Source: Comamonas sp. lk
Lineage (GTDB): Bacteria; Pseudomonadota; Gammaproteobacteria; Burkholderiales; Burkholderiaceae_C
Assembly: GCA_945860595.1 (NCBI GenBank)
Contig: CAMAQV010000013.1
Location: 1-61,683 of the forward strand
Length of the DNA stretch: 61,683 nt
Direction: 5' to 3'
Position 1 is the stretch's first letter; every line of letters begins with the position of its first letter. Both the position numbers and the translations under genes were made by a program. Below, in pieces: positions 19,685-31,256 of this stretch. Under the pieces are notes generated by a model, which did no database searches, was not told the DNA's origin, and saw only the letters and a program-made list of their open reading frames with translations.

Positions 19685-21043
19685 CTAGCGGGTATCGCGA
19701 TCGCGGTTGCGCGAGGTATCGCGGCTGCGGGTATCCAGACCATTGGGCGCAGGCGTGACCTGCGGTGCCGCAGCAGGGGCGGTCGGCGCAGTCAGCGGAT
19801 CGCCTGCCGCATTCATCTGCAGAATTTTGTCCAGCGGTAAATTCAGCAAAGTCGCACCCTGGCGCGACTCCACCAGTACCTTGGTCACGTTGGTGTAAAT
19901 CTGCTGCATCGCATCCAAGTACATCCGGTCACGCGTGACCTGAGGGGCTTTCTGGTACTCGTTGTACACCGATTTGAAGCGCTGCGCATCACCCTGGGCC
20001 TGGGCAACGATACGGGCCTTGTACGCATCGGCCTCCTCTTTCAGACGCGAGGCGGAACCGACTGCACGCGGAATCACGTCATTGGCGTAGGCCTGTGCTT
20101 CGTTTTTAGCGCGCTCGCGCTCCTGCCCGGCTTTGAGCACATCATCAAACGACGATTGCACCTGTTCAGGCGGGCGTACGCCGCCTTGCTGCAAATTGAT
20201 GCCCACGACTTCGATGCCCACTTTGTAGCGGTCCAGAATATCCTGCATCAGCGCACGCACACGCGGCGCGATCTGGTCGCGTTCTTCGGAGAGCGCGGCG
20301 TCCATCTTCATTTTTCCAATCACTTCGCGCACAGCCGTCTCTGCGGCCTGGATCACGGCTTCGCTGGGGTTTTTGCTCTCAAACAAGTAGGCGCGTGCAT
20401 CGCTCAAACGGTACTGGACAGCAAACTTGATGTCCACGATATTTTCGTCAGCCGTGAGCATGGCCGATTCGCGCAAACCGGTCGCCTTGAGCACGTTGTC
20501 TCGGCCGATATCCACAGAGCGGATCTGGGTCGCGGAAATCGTCTCGTGGCGCTGGACCGGGTACGGTAGCCGCCAATTAAAACCGGCTCCGACCGTTGTC
20601 TTGTAACGGCCAAACTGCGTGATCACTGCCTGCTGCCCCTCCTGGACGATGAAAAAACCAGTGCCCAGCCAAATCACCACCACGATCGCAGCAATCACGC
20701 CCGCGCCCAAGCCAGCATTCTTCATGTCCGGCGGCCCCATCGAGCCACCACCGTTGCGCGGACCTTGCGGGCCGCGCGAGCCGCCACCGAGCAGGCCATT
20801 GAGCTTTTTATTGAAGTCGCGCCACAACTCGTCCAAATCTGGCGGACCGCTGCTGGCAGACCCACGTGGGCCGTTGGCGCGCGGCTCCTGCGGCGGCACA
20901 GGCGCCGAAGGAGGATCCTCCCCATGAGGGTCTTTGGGCGGCTGAGAGTCCGATCGACCCCAGCGGCTGTCGTTGAGATTCCATACCGGTCGGAGCCATC
21001 GCGCAAAGGCGGCCCGGACCGGAGAAAAATTGGCAAAACGCAT
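19685..21043 (-). CDS. hflK: Protease modulator HflK
   Basis: A 452-residue SPFH-family partner of HflC. Residues 25-110 are a Pro/Gly/Asn-rich cytoplasmic segment, the transmembrane helix is at about 112-133 (GVIAAIVVVIWLGTGFFIV), then comes the SPFH domain with QFGRYKTTVGAGFNWRLPYP. A Pro/Ala-rich tail ends in an RDRD-type charged stretch. ATG 21043 is the start; no later methionine precedes WNLNDSRWGR. Its gene follows hflX by 31 bp. Confidence 0.95.
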   Translation of the reverse strand: MRFANFSPVRAAFARWLRPVWNLNDSRWGRSDSQPPKDPHGEDPPSAPVPPQEPRANGPRGSASSGPPDLDELWRDFNKKLNGLLGGGSRGPQGPRNGGGSMGPPDMKNAGLGAGVIAAIVVVIWLGTGFFIVQEGQQAVITQFGRYKTTVGAGFNWRLPYPVQRHETISATQIRSVDIGRDNVLKATGLRESAMLTADENIVDIKFAVQYRLSDARAYLFESKNPSEAVIQAAETAVREVIGKMKMDAALSEERDQIAPRVRALMQDILDRYKVGIEVVGINLQQGGVRPPEQVQSSFDDVLKAGQERERAKNEAQAYANDVIPRAVGSASRLKEEADAYKARIVAQAQGDAQRFKSVYNEYQKAPQVTRDRMYLDAMQQIYTNVTKVLVESRQGATLLNLPLDKILQMNAAGDPLTAPTAPAAAPQVTPAPNGLDTRSRDTSRNRDRDTR

Positions 21044-21074
21044 ACGTCGGCTTTCTAGCAGGGATAGGGGGATG

Positions 21075-22286
21075 TTAAGCGTTCAGGGCAGCGTCCGATT
21101 CTGCGGCCTGCGGGTCACCCGAGCTTGGAAGGAGGACTTCAGTGCGCCCGGCTGCGGCCAAGCGCGAAAGGTAATCACGCAAGCCCTGCAGGCCGGTCAA
21201 GGCACGGGCGCTGAGGAAGAGCCGGGGGCACTGCAGCCCGTCTATCTCGTAACTGTCCTCCAGCCGCACCGGCTGGGCGTCAGAGGCCAGGGCATCAATT
21301 TTGTTGAACACCAGGATTTGCGGAACGTCCTGGGCACCAATCTCGCGCAAAACCGCCTGCACCTGCGCGATTTGCTCCGGAAAGTTGGGGTTGGAGGCAT
21401 CTACCACGTGCAGCAGCACATCGGCGTCAATGGTTTCCTGCAAGGTCGCCTTGAAGGCGTCGACCAGCCCGTGCGGCAGGTCCCGGATAAATCCCACAGT
21501 GTCGGACAAGGAAACCGAGCGGCCCACATCGCCCAGATACATCTGCCGGGTGGTGGTATCCAAGGTGGCGAACAGCTGGTCAGCCGCATAGGCGCGGGCT
21601 TTAACCAGTGCATTGAACAAGGTGGACTTGCCCGCGTTGGTGTAACCAATCAGCGAGACCTTAAAAGCCGCATTGCGCTCGCGCTGACGCCGCTGGGTGC
21701 TGCGCTGGCGCTGGAGTTTGCGCAGCTGCTCCTTGGTTCGCACAATGCTGGAGGTGATCATGCGGCGGTCCAGCTCGATTTGGGTCTCTCCGGGGCCGCC
21801 GCGCGCCCCGATGCCGCCACGCTGGCGCTCCAGGTGGGACCAGCGCCGCACCAGACGCGTGCTGAGGTACTGCAAGCGCGCCAACTCCACTTGCAACTTG
21901 CCCTCGTGACTTTGGGCGCGTTGGGCGAAAATCTCGAGAATCAAAAAGGTGCGGTCGGTGACGGGCAATTCCAGCAATCGCTCAAGATTGCGCTGCTGAC
22001 CAGGGCTGATGGCCTGGTCAAACAGAATTTCGCTGGCCCCCAGGTGCTCCGCCAAGTCCTTGATTTCCTGCGCTTTGCCGCTTCCAACAAACAAAGCGGC
22101 ATCAGGTGCACGGCGCTTACACGTCATTCGCCCCACCGCCTCCAGACCCGCAGTGTGGGCCAGAAGGCCGAGCTCTTCAAGCGTGCGGTCAAAATGCGGC
22201 AGACCAAAATCGACGCCGACCAAAATGGCCCGCGCATCCGGGGTGTGAGACGAGTCTTTCAAATCAGATCGGGGCGCCGCCCGCAT
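21075..22286 (-). CDS. hflX: GTPase HflX
   Basis: A GTPase of about 403 residues that binds the 50S subunit and splits stalled or heat-damaged ribosomes. An N-terminal HflX domain is followed by a Gly-rich GGIGARGGPGETQIELDRR linker. The G domain has G1 GYTNAGKSTLFN, G3 DTVGFIRDLP and G4 NKID. ATG 22286 is taken as start; GTG 22295 is possible. It lies 35 bp downstream of hfq, the order known from E. coli (hfq-hflX-hflK-hflC). Confidence 0.95.
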   Translation of the reverse strand: MRAAPRSDLKDSSHTPDARAILVGVDFGLPHFDRTLEELGLLAHTAGLEAVGRMTCKRRAPDAALFVGSGKAQEIKDLAEHLGASEILFDQAISPGQQRNLERLLELPVTDRTFLILEIFAQRAQSHEGKLQVELARLQYLSTRLVRRWSHLERQRGGIGARGGPGETQIELDRRMITSSIVRTKEQLRKLQRQRSTQRRQRERNAAFKVSLIGYTNAGKSTLFNALVKARAYAADQLFATLDTTTRQMYLGDVGRSVSLSDTVGFIRDLPHGLVDAFKATLQETIDADVLLHVVDASNPNFPEQIAQVQAVLREIGAQDVPQILVFNKIDALASDAQPVRLEDSYEIDGLQCPRLFLSARALTGLQGLRDYLSRLAAAGRTEVLLPSSGDPQAAESDAALNA

Positions 22287-22321
22287 GCGCAGCACGCGGC
22301 GCGACGGGAGCCGGCTTATCT

Positions 22322-22561
22322 TTAAGTGTCATCGCCGGTTGGCGGAGTGAAATTGACCGCTCTTCCGGGAACAATGGTGGAAATGGCATGCTTGTAGACC
22401 ATTTGCGTCACGGTGTTGCGGAGCAACACCACATACTGGTCAAAGGATTCGATCTGTCCCTGTAGCTTGATTCCGTTCACCAGATAAATTGCAACTGGTA
22501 CGTGCTCTTTGCGCAAAGCGTTGAGAAACGGATCTTGAAGAAGTTGGCCTTTGTTGGTCAC
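22322..22561 (-). CDS. hfq: RNA chaperone Hfq
   Basis: A 79-residue Sm-like hexameric RNA chaperone that pairs small RNAs with mRNAs. It contains the canonical [16 protein letters not shown] (Sm1 start) and [13 protein letters not shown] (Sm2) segments. The sequence reads on without a stop upstream, but GTG 22561 gives the normal VTNKGQ N-terminus and has GGAAC about 7 bases before it. It is flanked by der upstream and hflX downstream. Confidence 0.96.
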   Translation of the reverse strand: MTNKGQLLQDPFLNALRKEHVPVAIYLVNGIKLQGQIESFDQYVVLLRNTVTQMVYKHAISTIVPGRAVNFTPPTGDDT

Positions 22562-22663
22562 GATATGTTCCGTGTTGGAGCAATTAAACAATGGTTAACG
22601 ATAACACAGGCCCTCTGAGAAAGCGCCTGATAGCCCTACTTGCACGCTGCCATTACGCCCTTG

Positions 22664-24004
22664 TTACTGAGCCTGATCGGCAAAGGGGTTAGCGGATGAC
22701 TTCATCTGGATGCGCAGTGGTGTGCCGGTCAGGTTAAACGCCTTGCGAAACCGGGCTTCCAGAAAACGTTTGTAGGTTTCGGTGACGTGCTCCAACGAGT
22801 TACCGTGCACCACAATGATGGGCGGATTCATGCCGCCCTGGTGGGCGTAGCGCAGCTTGGGGCGGTAGGCTCCGTTCTTTTTCGGGGTCTGGAACTGGAC
22901 CGCCTCAAGGAGCAAGCGGGTGAGCATCGGAGTTGGCATCTTGCAGTTGGCCGAACGGTGGGCCTGGGCGACCGAGTCCCAAACCGGGCCCAGACCCTGC
23001 CTTTTTTGCGCTGAAATGTAGTGAACATCGGCGAATTTGAGAAAAATCAGCCGGGTTTCGAGCGAGCGTTTCAGTAGTTCACGTTGGTATTCGTCTACGG
23101 CATCCCACTTGTTAACCGCCACCACTACGGCGCAACCCGACTCCAGAATATAGCCCGCGATATGCGCGTCCTGGTCCGTCACGCCCTGCTGCGCGTCGAT
23201 CAGCAGCAAAACCACATTGGCCGAGGCAATCGCCTGCAAGGTCTTGACCACAGAAAATTTTTCCACTGCCTCAAAAACCTGACCCCGGCGGCGCAAGCCG
23301 GCGGTATCGATCAAATCAAAACGCTGGCCGCCACGCTCGAAAGGCACCGTGATGGCATCGCGCGTAGTGCCGGGCAGGTCAAAGGCCACCAGGCGCTCTT
23401 CACCCAGCCAGGTGTTGATGACGGTGGACTTGCCGACATTGGGGCGGCCCGCCACGGCCAGACGGATGGCACCGTCCGATACCGCCTCTTCCACGTCTTC
23501 TTCGGGGTTGATACCTATGGACGCAAAAGCCGTATCCAACAGCGAACGCATACCCTGTCCATGGGCGGCCGAGATGGGCATCACCTCGCCCAGACCCAGC
23601 TCAAAAAACTCCACCAGCTGCAGGCCTTGCGCCATGCCTTCGGCCTTGTTGGCAGCTAGGACGCAGGTCTTGCCCAAACGCCGCAGGTACTTGGCGATCT
23701 CATGGTCTTGAACCGACAGGCCGTTGCGGGCATCGACAACAAAGACCACGGCGTCAGCCTCGGCCACCGCCTGGCGCGTCTGCTTGGCCATTTCTTTGTA
23801 GATGCCGCTGGTCGCGTCGGGCTCGAAGCCGCCGGTATCGACCACAATGAACTCCCGCTTGCCGTGCTTGGCGTTGCCGTAATGCCGGTCACGCGTCAGA
23901 CCGGCAAGGTCTGCAACGATGGCGTCACGCGACTTGGTCAAACGGTTGAACAGGGTGGACTTGCCCACGTTGGCGCGGCCAACCAGAGCGATCACGGGCT
24001 TCAT
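22664..24004 (-). CDS. der: Ribosome-assembly GTPase Der (EngA)
   Basis: A 446-residue GTPase with two tandem G domains, needed for 50S assembly. The first has [12 protein letters not shown] near residue 8 and the second [12 protein letters not shown] near 187. A KH-like C-terminal domain follows (from about 355). Both G4 motifs (NKAE, NKWD) are intact. It starts at ATG 24004, 14 bp after bamB. Confidence 0.97.
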   Translation of the reverse strand: MKPVIALVGRANVGKSTLFNRLTKSRDAIVADLAGLTRDRHYGNAKHGKREFIVVDTGGFEPDATSGIYKEMAKQTRQAVAEADAVVFVVDARNGLSVQDHEIAKYLRRLGKTCVLAANKAEGMAQGLQLVEFFELGLGEVMPISAAHGQGMRSLLDTAFASIGINPEEDVEEAVSDGAIRLAVAGRPNVGKSTVINTWLGEERLVAFDLPGTTRDAITVPFERGGQRFDLIDTAGLRRRGQVFEAVEKFSVVKTLQAIASANVVLLLIDAQQGVTDQDAHIAGYILESGCAVVVAVNKWDAVDEYQRELLKRSLETRLIFLKFADVHYISAQKRQGLGPVWDSVAQAHRSANCKMPTPMLTRLLLEAVQFQTPKKNGAYRPKLRYAHQGGMNPPIIVVHGNSLEHVTETYKRFLEARFRKAFNLTGTPLRIQMKSSANPFADQAQ

Positions 24005-24018
24005 GGCTGTTTCGCTTT

Positions 24019-25146
24019 CTAGTCGTAGGCAAGGGCGTACAGCCCACCGCGCTGGGTCGCCAGAACCAAGTTTTTTCCCACCACAATAGGCCCCAGCGTC
24101 ACGGCAGAACCGTCGGTCGCCAGCCGATTCAGCAGGGTACCGTCGCGCAGATCAACAAAGTGCACAAGGCCCTCACCGTCACCAAACACCATGCTGCGTC
24201 CCCAGGCCACAGGGGCACCAAGGCCGCGGAACCGGAAATTCTCACTGGTCCACAGCACCTCGCCACTGGTGCGCTGCCAGACGCGCAAGCGGCCATCGGC
24301 CTCGGTTCCAACAACTACCGTGGCGTCGCCGCTCAGCCCGGTGAAACCGTTGGCCGTGCGGGTCCAGAGCAGTCGCCCTGCGGCGCCGTCCACGCAGCCC
24401 ACTGCCGCCTGGAAAGCGCGCACGCACACTGCGCTCCCCTGGCGGCTGCTACCGGCAACGATATCGGCCAATCGTTCCACCTCGTTGGTACCTCGCACAT
24501 TGGCCACAGCCACATCCCAGCGGGTACTGCCGTTTTGCGGGTTCAAACCGACCAGACGCCCGCCCAGCCCCACCACCAGCGTGTCACCCACCGCCGCCAA
24601 TAAACCAGCCTGACCCAGGATCAATGGTTCACCCGTACGCTGCTGCTGCCACAGGCGCTGTCCGGTTACGGCATCGAAGGCGCTGATGGCGCGGTCGCCC
24701 GCCAAAACAAAAACCCGCCCACCGGCAACCAGCGGCGCAGTCAGCACCATGGCCTGCATTTTGGTGCGCCAGGCTTCCTTACCCTGCTCCAGCACGAGCA
24801 GCTCGTTGCCTTGGGTGACGAGGGCTAGGCGCGTCCCGTCGCCGCCCAGACCCGAGGTAATACCCACACCCAAGTCGACACGCCAGTTCTCAGCGCCCGT
24901 GGTGCCACTCCACGACACCAGCCGCCCGGCTTTGGTCGCAAGCAACGCGTTAGCACCGTCAACTTTGAGATCTATCGGTTCCCCGCCGAGCGATTGGGTA
25001 TTGCTCCAGACCACACGCACCGCCACGGATGCAGGGTTCGCCCCCAAAGACGCGGGCTTGGGCTTTTCAGGCCCGGAGCAAGCCGATAAGAAGAGGAAGA
25101 AAAGGGCCGCCGACAGGACCGCCGACCGCTGCAAGCCGCGCAGCAT
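24019..25146 (-). CDS. bamB: Outer-membrane assembly lipoprotein BamB
   Basis: A 375-residue lipoprotein of the BAM complex that inserts beta-barrel proteins. The signal ends in FLFLSACSG with lipid-bearing C23. The rest is an eight-bladed PQQ-type beta-propeller, visible as repeated 'G..L.ALD..TG...W' blades such as [12 protein letters not shown] and [11 protein letters not shown]. The start overlaps the stop of yfgM by one base (TGATG), so the two are coupled. Confidence 0.95.
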   Translation of the reverse strand: MLRGLQRSAVLSAALFFLFLSACSGPEKPKPASLGANPASVAVRVVWSNTQSLGGEPIDLKVDGANALLATKAGRLVSWSGTTGAENWRVDLGVGITSGLGGDGTRLALVTQGNELLVLEQGKEAWRTKMQAMVLTAPLVAGGRVFVLAGDRAISAFDAVTGQRLWQQQRTGEPLILGQAGLLAAVGDTLVVGLGGRLVGLNPQNGSTRWDVAVANVRGTNEVERLADIVAGSSRQGSAVCVRAFQAAVGCVDGAAGRLLWTRTANGFTGLSGDATVVVGTEADGRLRVWQRTSGEVLWTSENFRFRGLGAPVAWGRSMVFGDGEGLVHFVDLRDGTLLNRLATDGSAVTLGPIVVGKNLVLATQRGGLYALAYD

Positions 25147-25817
25147 CAGCCCGCTCCGGCCGGGGCGGGAGGCTCTACGCCCAGTGCGTTGAGTTTGACT
25201 TTAATGAGCCGCCGGTATTCGGACTCTGCGTCCATGGCGGCGAACGCTTTCAGGTAGGCCGCCTTGGCGTCGGCAGTCTTGTTTTGCAAGGCGTAGAGAT
25301 CGCCCAAGCGGTCCTGTACCAGGGCAGAAAATGCATCGGCATGAACGGATTGCAGGGTCTTCTGAGCCTGCTCATATTCCTTGGCATCGATCATCAGGGC
25401 CGAGAGCCGAAGGGCCGCAACAGCGCGCAAGCCCTCGTCGGATGCATTCACCGAAACCCACTGGAGCGCCGCAGTGGCGGTGGCAGCGGCATCATCCTTG
25501 CCGGCATCGATAGCCAGTTTGGCCACCAGCAATCCGGCTTGCGGAGCGTAACTGGTCGAGCCGTAGCGATCCTTCATATCGGTAAAGGCGCGTTGCGCCA
25601 AGGCCAGCTCCGAGCTCGCTACGGCGCGCTCCACTTCGTCGAACATAGCCGAGGCCTGCGCCGCCTGGCGGCTCTGCCAAAAACGGTAGCCGTTCCACCC
25701 GGCAGTCGCCAGAAGAACCACCAGCAACACTGCGCTGATCACACCACCAAACCGGCTCCAGAAGTGTTTCAGTGCGTCGAGCTGATCTTGTTCTTCGATA
25801 TTGAGGTTGGTTGCCAT
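25146..25817 (-). CDS. yfgM: YfgM-family tetratricopeptide membrane protein (ancillary SecYEG translocon subunit)
   Basis: A 223-residue inner-membrane protein with a short cytoplasmic N-terminus. One transmembrane helix spans about 25-43 (VISAVLLVVLLATAGWNGY), followed by a periplasmic TPR-like domain. YfgM in E. coli associates with the SecYEG translocon and PpiD. Start ATG 25817 begins MATNLNIEEQDQLD, the normal N-terminus. It lies between hisS and bamB, as in E. coli. Confidence 0.92.
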   Translation of the reverse strand: MATNLNIEEQDQLDALKHFWSRFGGVISAVLLVVLLATAGWNGYRFWQSRQAAQASAMFDEVERAVASSELALAQRAFTDMKDRYGSTSYAPQAGLLVAKLAIDAGKDDAAATATAALQWVSVNASDEGLRAVAALRLSALMIDAKEYEQAQKTLQSVHADAFSALVQDRLGDLYALQNKTADAKAAYLKAFAAMDAESEYRRLIKVKLNALGVEPPAPAGAG

Positions 25818-25830
25818 GGCTATCTGTTGG

Positions 25831-27138
25831 TTAAGCAGCGGATTGTAGGCTGTGCGCCCACAGCGACACGCCATCGAGCGCCTGACGAAGCTGGGGCACT
25901 GCGGGGTCGCGCAGGTCCTTGACGGTTACCACCCCATCCGCAATCTCATCGGCGCCAAATATCAGCGCATAGCGCGCACCCGAGGCGTCAGCGCGCTTGA
26001 ACTGCGCTTTCATGCCGGGCAGAACACCGTCGACTGCGGCCTGCATCTGCACCGATATGCCGCGCAGACGCAACTGCTCCAGGCATTGCTGGACGCGCGG
26101 GAAAAATCCCACATCGGTAAGTACTGCGTACACATCCAGGGGTGCGACTGCCAACGACTGCTGCGCGATCAGATCCAGCACCCGCTCCATCCCCATCGCC
26201 CAACCCACGGCCGGCGCGGGCTTACCGCCCACCTGCTCCATCAGGTAGTCATAGCGCCCCCCCGCGCAAATCGTGCCCTGGGCACCTAGCTGGGTGGTGA
26301 CAAATTCAAATACCGTCAGGTTGTAGTAGTCCATGCCCCGCACCAAACGGTGGTTCACGGTGTGGGCTACGCCGTTGGCATCCAAGATGCTGCGCACGGC
26401 AGCCAGGTGGGCTTTGGAGGCCTCACCCAAGAAATCCATCAGCTTGGGTGCTGCGCCGATGACGTCCTGCATCGCCGGGTTTTTGCTGTCTAGCAGGCGC
26501 AAGGGATTCAGATGCAGCCGGCGTTTGGCCTCGGCGTCCAGCGCGTCGTGGTGCGCCTCGAAATGCGCAATCAAGGCGGCCCGGTGCGCGTTGCGCTCCT
26601 GTGGCTGGCCCAGGCTGTTGATCTGCAACTCCACATCCGCAATACCCAGACGCTGGCACAACGCGTGGGCCATCAAGATGACTTCGGCATCCACCTCCGG
26701 CCCACCAAAACCCAGGGCCTCTGCACCGATCTGGTGAAATTGGCGGTAGCGTCCGCGCTGGGGCCGCTCGTGCCGGAACATCGGGCCCATGTAGTACAGG
26801 CGCTTGCCCCCGTTGTAGAGCAAGGAATGCTCAATAGCGGCCCGCACCACACCGGCCGTGTTTTCCGGTCGCAGGGTCAACCTGTCACCGTTGAGCCTGT
26901 CTTCAAACGAATACATCTCTTTTTCAACGATGTCGGTCACTTCACCGAGTCCGCGTACAAACAAGGCGGTGTGCTCCACGATGGGCGTGCGGATGTTCTC
27001 GTAAGCGTAGAGGCGCATCAAAGTGCGTACGCTGTCCTCCAAAGCCTCCCAGCGCGCCGAATCGGGCGGCAGGATGTCGTTCATGCCTTTGATGGCGGAG
27101 AGTTTTTCCGCCCTGGGCGCAGTTGTGGAATCAGTCAT
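25831..27138 (-). CDS. hisS: Histidyl-tRNA synthetase
   Basis: A 435-residue class II aminoacyl-tRNA synthetase. Motif 1 is [20 protein letters not shown] region, motif 2 is [20 protein letters not shown], and the histidine-A region [15 protein letters not shown] is present, as is motif 3 [12 protein letters not shown]. Together these show a true charging enzyme, unlike hisZ at 17591. ATG 27138 is the start and overlaps the ispG stop by eight bases. Confidence 0.96.
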   Translation of the reverse strand: MTDSTTAPRAEKLSAIKGMNDILPPDSARWEALEDSVRTLMRLYAYENIRTPIVEHTALFVRGLGEVTDIVEKEMYSFEDRLNGDRLTLRPENTAGVVRAAIEHSLLYNGGKRLYYMGPMFRHERPQRGRYRQFHQIGAEALGFGGPEVDAEVILMAHALCQRLGIADVELQINSLGQPQERNAHRAALIAHFEAHHDALDAEAKRRLHLNPLRLLDSKNPAMQDVIGAAPKLMDFLGEASKAHLAAVRSILDANGVAHTVNHRLVRGMDYYNLTVFEFVTTQLGAQGTICAGGRYDYLMEQVGGKPAPAVGWAMGMERVLDLIAQQSLAVAPLDVYAVLTDVGFFPRVQQCLEQLRLRGISVQMQAAVDGVLPGMKAQFKRADASGARYALIFGADEIADGVVTVKDLRDPAVPQLRQALDGVSLWAHSLQSAA

Positions 27139-28435
27139 GCAGTACCGTGTTGGACGCGTGGGTCTGGTCTTGGCCAAAGCGCTTGCGGATGTAGTCTTCC
27201 ACCACCGCCTGGAACTCGGTGGCGATCGCGTTGCCGCGCAGTGTCATGCGCTTTTCGCCGTCGATAAAAACGGGTGCGGCCGGTGCCTCACCGGTACCGG
27301 GCAGGCTGATGCCGATATCGGCGTGCTTGCTTTCCCCCGGGCCGTTGACGATACAACCCATCACGGCGACTTTGAGCGACTCGACACCTGGATAGGTCGT
27401 GCGCCACACCGGCATTTGTTCGCGCAAGAAATTGTCAATCTGCTGCGTCAATTCCTGGAAGGTGGTGCTGGTGGTGCGGCCACATCCGGGACAGGCTGTC
27501 ACGCTGGGCACAAAGCTGCGCAAGCCCAAAGCCTGCAACATTTCGGAGGCCACCAGCACCTCCTGGGTCCGCGCCTCGCCAGGGGCGGGGGTCAGCGATA
27601 CCCGGATGGTGTCACCAATGCCCTCCTGCAGCAAGACCGATAAGGCCGCCGTCGACGCCACGGTTCCCCGGGTTCCCATACCGGCCTCGGTCAAGCCCAG
27701 GTGCAAGGGGTAGTTGCTGCGTTTGGCCAGCTCCCGGTACACCGCAATCAGGTCCTGCACCGCGCTCATCTTGCAGGACAAAATAATCTGGTTTGCCGCC
27801 ATACCCAGGGACTGCGCGCGCTCGGCGGAGCCAATGGCCGAGTTCAGTAGGGCCTCGTACATCACCTGCTTGGAATCCCAAGGCCGCGCACGCTGGCTGT
27901 TTTCATCCATCAAGCGCGCGAGCAGCTCCTGATCCAAGCTGCCCCAGTTCACGCCAATGCGTATGGCCTTGTCCCAACGCATGGCGATTTCCACCATCTG
28001 CGAAAACTGGCGGTCGTGTTTGTCGCCTTTGCCCACATTGCCAGGGTTGATGCGATATTTGGAGAGTGCATGGGCACAGTCCGGGTAGTCGGTCAAGAGC
28101 CGGTGGCCGTTGTAATGGAAATCACCTACCAGCGGCACGTCGATTCCCATGCGATCCAGCTGCTCCCGGATATAGGGAACGGCCTGCGCTGCCTCGGGGG
28201 TGTTGACTGTGATGCGAACCAGCTCGGAACCGGCATTGGCCAATTCTTTGACCTGAATCGCGGTGCCAACGGCGTCCACGGTATCGGTGTTGGTCATGGA
28301 CTGAATCCGCACCGGTGCGCCGCCCCCGACAGTTACCACCCGGCTCCCCCAGACTACCCGCGCCTGCAAAGAGGCCCGCACCAGCGGCGCGGAAAACGCG
28401 GTTGCACCCTGTGCCACTGCCATATCTGTATTCAT
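27131..28435 (-). CDS. ispG: 4-hydroxy-3-methylbut-2-enyl-diphosphate synthase (IspG/GcpE)
   Basis: A 434-residue iron-sulfur enzyme of the non-mevalonate isoprenoid pathway that opens methylerythritol cyclodiphosphate. The N-terminal TIM barrel has [11 protein letters not shown]. The cluster ligands are the cysteines in [11 protein letters not shown] and [11 protein letters not shown]. It starts at ATG 28435, overlaps the end of rodZ and the start of hisS, and so is part of a tight operon. Confidence 0.96.
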   Translation of the reverse strand: MNTDMAVAQGATAFSAPLVRASLQARVVWGSRVVTVGGGAPVRIQSMTNTDTVDAVGTAIQVKELANAGSELVRITVNTPEAAQAVPYIREQLDRMGIDVPLVGDFHYNGHRLLTDYPDCAHALSKYRINPGNVGKGDKHDRQFSQMVEIAMRWDKAIRIGVNWGSLDQELLARLMDENSQRARPWDSKQVMYEALLNSAIGSAERAQSLGMAANQIILSCKMSAVQDLIAVYRELAKRSNYPLHLGLTEAGMGTRGTVASTAALSVLLQEGIGDTIRVSLTPAPGEARTQEVLVASEMLQALGLRSFVPSVTACPGCGRTTSTTFQELTQQIDNFLREQMPVWRTTYPGVESLKVAVMGCIVNGPGESKHADIGISLPGTGEAPAAPVFIDGEKRMTLRGNAIATEFQAVVEDYIRKRFGQDQTHASNTVLHD

Positions 28436-29310
28436 TACTTCACCTCAAACCGGGCCACGTTTTCCTGCGAAATTGCCTTGGTCTCCAACACCTTGCCGCG
28501 TACCCAGACCTCGGTCACATCGGCACGTCCCACCACCACCGACAAGGGCAGATGGCCACCTGCGCTCACGCGCTCCCCATTTTCCAAATTACGCCGCAGC
28601 ACCACCACCCCTTTGGCATCCAGCACCTCAACCCAGGTGCGACCATGGGCTTTCAGGCTCAGCGGATCCCCGGGGGGAGCAAGACTAGACGTCTCTGTCG
28701 CAGTATCGGGTTGGGGCGGCAGGGCAACCGGGCTGTCAAGGGGAGCCTGTGCGGAGTCGGCCATCTCGGGTACCGGACCTGAAGCGGTCCAGGGCTTTAC
28801 TGCCGCCAGGGCCTCCTCATCCAGACGATTTTGGGTCCACCAGGATTCGAGATCCGGCCAGCCGTACAACAAGCCGGCCCCCAGCACCAGGACCAGCGCC
28901 CAGCGCAAAGGAGGTTTGACGGTGATCTCACCCAGTCCCTGGGGTGTGCCACTGCCCGAGGGCCGGAACGGAACCGGTGCGATGCCCCCGTCCTGCCTGA
29001 GTGACTGGACCGCACTGCTGGGCAACAAATCCAGCACCGGCTGCGGATCGGCCTTGAGCACCCGGCAGATGCCGACCACCATGGCCCGCACATAGACCGG
29101 TTCCGGCAAAACATCCAGCATGCCAGCCTCCAGCGCCTCCAGCTTGCGCACCGGAACCTTCACCACGGCCGCCAAGGCCTCCAGGTCATACCGCGCGCGC
29201 TCACGGTACCCGCGCAACAATCCACCCGCCTGCACGGCAGCGGGTAATACATAGGGGGCCGACTCGGAATCGGCAACCCGCAATAAGGGGGTTTCGTTCG
29301 GATCACTCAT
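28435..29310 (-). CDS. rodZ: Cytoskeleton/cell-shape protein RodZ
   Basis: A 291-residue RodZ-family protein that links MreB to the cell-wall machinery. The N-terminus (30-75) holds the Xre-like helix-turn-helix, in [16 protein letters not shown] and [13 protein letters not shown]. One transmembrane helix is at about 136-151. The periplasmic C-terminal DUF4115 domain follows a Pro-rich stretch. Start ATG 29310 is chosen and overlaps the pilW stop by eight bases. Confidence 0.9.
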   Translation of the reverse strand: MSDPNETPLLRVADSESAPYVLPAAVQAGGLLRGYRERARYDLEALAAVVKVPVRKLEALEAGMLDVLPEPVYVRAMVVGICRVLKADPQPVLDLLPSSAVQSLRQDGGIAPVPFRPSGSGTPQGLGEITVKPPLRWALVLVLGAGLLYGWPDLESWWTQNRLDEEALAAVKPWTASGPVPEMADSAQAPLDSPVALPPQPDTATETSSLAPPGDPLSLKAHGRTWVEVLDAKGVVVLRRNLENGERVSAGGHLPLSVVVGRADVTEVWVRGKVLETKAISQENVARFEVK

Positions 29311-30106
29311 CGAAAGCCTTGCGCTCGTACCACTGGGCCTGAGGCGAAATGGGGAATTGCGCACGCAACTGCGCGCCGAGCTGGGCCATGGCAGTTGAAT
29401 CGCCTAAACGCTGCTCAGCTTTGATCGCCAACCAAAGCGACTCCGGGGTGCGTATTCCGGCGGCGTGGATGCGTCCCACATAAAACTGCGCGCGTAGCCA
29501 TTCACCCGACTCGGCCATGGTCAAAGCCAGATTGAAGCCAACCAGGGGGTTGGCCGGATCGATTTCATACGCGCGCAGCAAGCTCTTACGGCCCTCCGCA
29601 AAGGCCCCCGCCTTGCGCTGACACAGGCCCAGTGTGGTCAAAGTTTTCACCCGCTCAGAATAGCCAGGGACCGCCAGAGCCTTGGTAAACATCTTCTCAG
29701 CGTCTGACGAACGCCCCTGTTGGCATAGGAATACGCCGTAATTGTGCTGAATCGCAGCCGCACTGGGCGCAATGGCTAGAGCACGCTTAAAGCTGTCTTC
29801 GGCAAAGTCCGCCTCACCCATGCGGGTGTAAATCAGACCGCGCAAGCTCAACGCATCTGCCGAATTCGGGTTGAGCGCAATGGCCTGCTTCACCTCATCC
29901 AGCGCTACCAGATTCTGGCCCTTGCTGAAATACCCACCCGCCAGTTCCAGACGCAACAGCGCACGCTTCTGGTCCGGTGAAACATCCGACTCGGTGAGCA
30001 GATCGGTAGCGCCCGACGCGTTGCGCGCCGAACTGCCACCCGCACAACCGCCCACCATCAGCAACAAGGCCATGGCGGCCCAAGCGAAGACGAACGTTCG
30101 GCTCAC
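29303..30106 (-). CDS. pilW: Type IV pilus biogenesis/stability lipoprotein PilW (PilF)
   Basis: A 267-residue TPR lipoprotein that promotes secretin (PilQ) outer-membrane assembly. The signal ends in [11 protein letters not shown] with lipid-bearing C21. The body holds about six TPR helices, for example [19 protein letters not shown] and [18 protein letters not shown]. The start is GTG 30106, overlapping the rlmN stop (GTGA). It implies a type IV pilus in this organism. Confidence 0.92.
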   Translation of the reverse strand: MSRTFVFAWAAMALLLMVGGCAGGSSARNASGATDLLTESDVSPDQKRALLRLELAGGYFSKGQNLVALDEVKQAIALNPNSADALSLRGLIYTRMGEADFAEDSFKRALAIAPSAAAIQHNYGVFLCQQGRSSDAEKMFTKALAVPGYSERVKTLTTLGLCQRKAGAFAEGRKSLLRAYEIDPANPLVGFNLALTMAESGEWLRAQFYVGRIHAAGIRTPESLWLAIKAEQRLGDSTAMAQLGAQLRAQFPISPQAQWYERKAFDE

Positions 30107-31248
30107 AACACAGCCCCGGCAGGCGCAAACGGCGCACGTACAACATGCACCACGCGTTGATTCGCCATGCGCTGCTGAACGCGGGTACGGTCCATCACAT
30201 CACCGGCAAGTTGCCCACACGCCGCGTCAATATCCTGTCCACGTGTTTTGCGCACCGTGGTGGTGAGGCCCGAGGCCATCAGCACCTGCGCGAAAGCCTG
30301 TACCCGCTGCGGCGGTGAACACAACAGCCCAGACGCCGGGAAGGGATTGAAAGGAATCAGGTTGAGCTTGCACCATGACGCACCCCCCGCATAGGTAGCC
30401 AGCAGGCCCACCAGCTGCTGCGCATGCTCCACGCTGTCATTGACGCCATCCAGCATGCAGTATTCGAAGGTGATGAAGTCACGCGGCGCATGCGCGAGGT
30501 AGCGCGCACATGCGCCTAACAAGTCTGCCAAAGGGTACTTCAGGTTGAGCGGAACCAGTTGATTGCGCAAAGCGTCGCTGGGCGCATGCAGGGACACCGC
30601 CAACGCAACCGGACAATCGGCTGCCAGCCGGTCCACCATAGGCACAACCCCCGATGTCGAAACGGTGACCCGGCGCCGCGACAGGCCGTAGCCATGGTCA
30701 CTGAGCATGACGCGCAGAGCGGGGACCAGCGCAGCATAGTTCTGCAGTGGCTCACCCATGCCCATCATTACCACATTGGAAATGACCCGGGTGTTACGCC
30801 CAAGGTGTTCGCGTAAAAAATGCTCGGCAAACCAGAGCTGCGCCACGATCTCGCCGGTGCTGAGGTTGCGGCTGAAGCCTTGATGGCCGGTGGAACAAAA
30901 GCGACAGCCCACCGCGCACCCGGCCTGGGACGAGATGCACAAAGTGCCGCGATCGGTTTCGGGAATAAACACCGCCTCAACGGCGTCACCACCGCCCACG
31001 TCAAACAGCCACTTGATGGTTCCATCTACGGAGGCGTGGTAAGACAAGACGACCGGTGCGGCCACATGGGCAGCCACCGCCAACTTGTCTCGCAGCGATT
31101 TGGCCAGATCGGTCATAGCCGAGAAATCTGCCTCGCCGCGCTGGTGGATCCAGCGAAAGAGCTGGGTAGCGCGGAAGGGCTTTTCGCCCAAAGCCGCGCA
31201 AAAAGCGGCCAAGCCCTCGATATCAAAGTCGAGCAGATTGGCCCGCAT
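30103..31248 (-). CDS. rlmN: Dual-specificity RNA methyltransferase RlmN
   Basis: A 381-residue radical SAM enzyme that makes 2-methyladenosine in 23S rRNA A2503 and some tRNAs. The iron-sulfur cysteines are C111, C115 and C118 in [11 protein letters not shown]. The C-terminal cysteine in [11 protein letters not shown] is the likely methyl-transfer cysteine. It is eight bp after ndk, a conserved pair. Confidence 0.96.
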   Translation of the reverse strand: MRANLLDFDIEGLAAFCAALGEKPFRATQLFRWIHQRGEADFSAMTDLAKSLRDKLAVAAHVAAPVVLSYHASVDGTIKWLFDVGGGDAVEAVFIPETDRGTLCISSQAGCAVGCRFCSTGHQGFSRNLSTGEIVAQLWFAEHFLREHLGRNTRVISNVVMMGMGEPLQNYAALVPALRVMLSDHGYGLSRRRVTVSTSGVVPMVDRLAADCPVALAVSLHAPSDALRNQLVPLNLKYPLADLLGACARYLAHAPRDFITFEYCMLDGVNDSVEHAQQLVGLLATYAGGASWCKLNLIPFNPFPASGLLCSPPQRVQAFAQVLMASGLTTTVRKTRGQDIDAACGQLAGDVMDRTRVQQRMANQRVVHVVRAPFAPAGAVL

Positions 31249-31256
31249 AGTGGCGT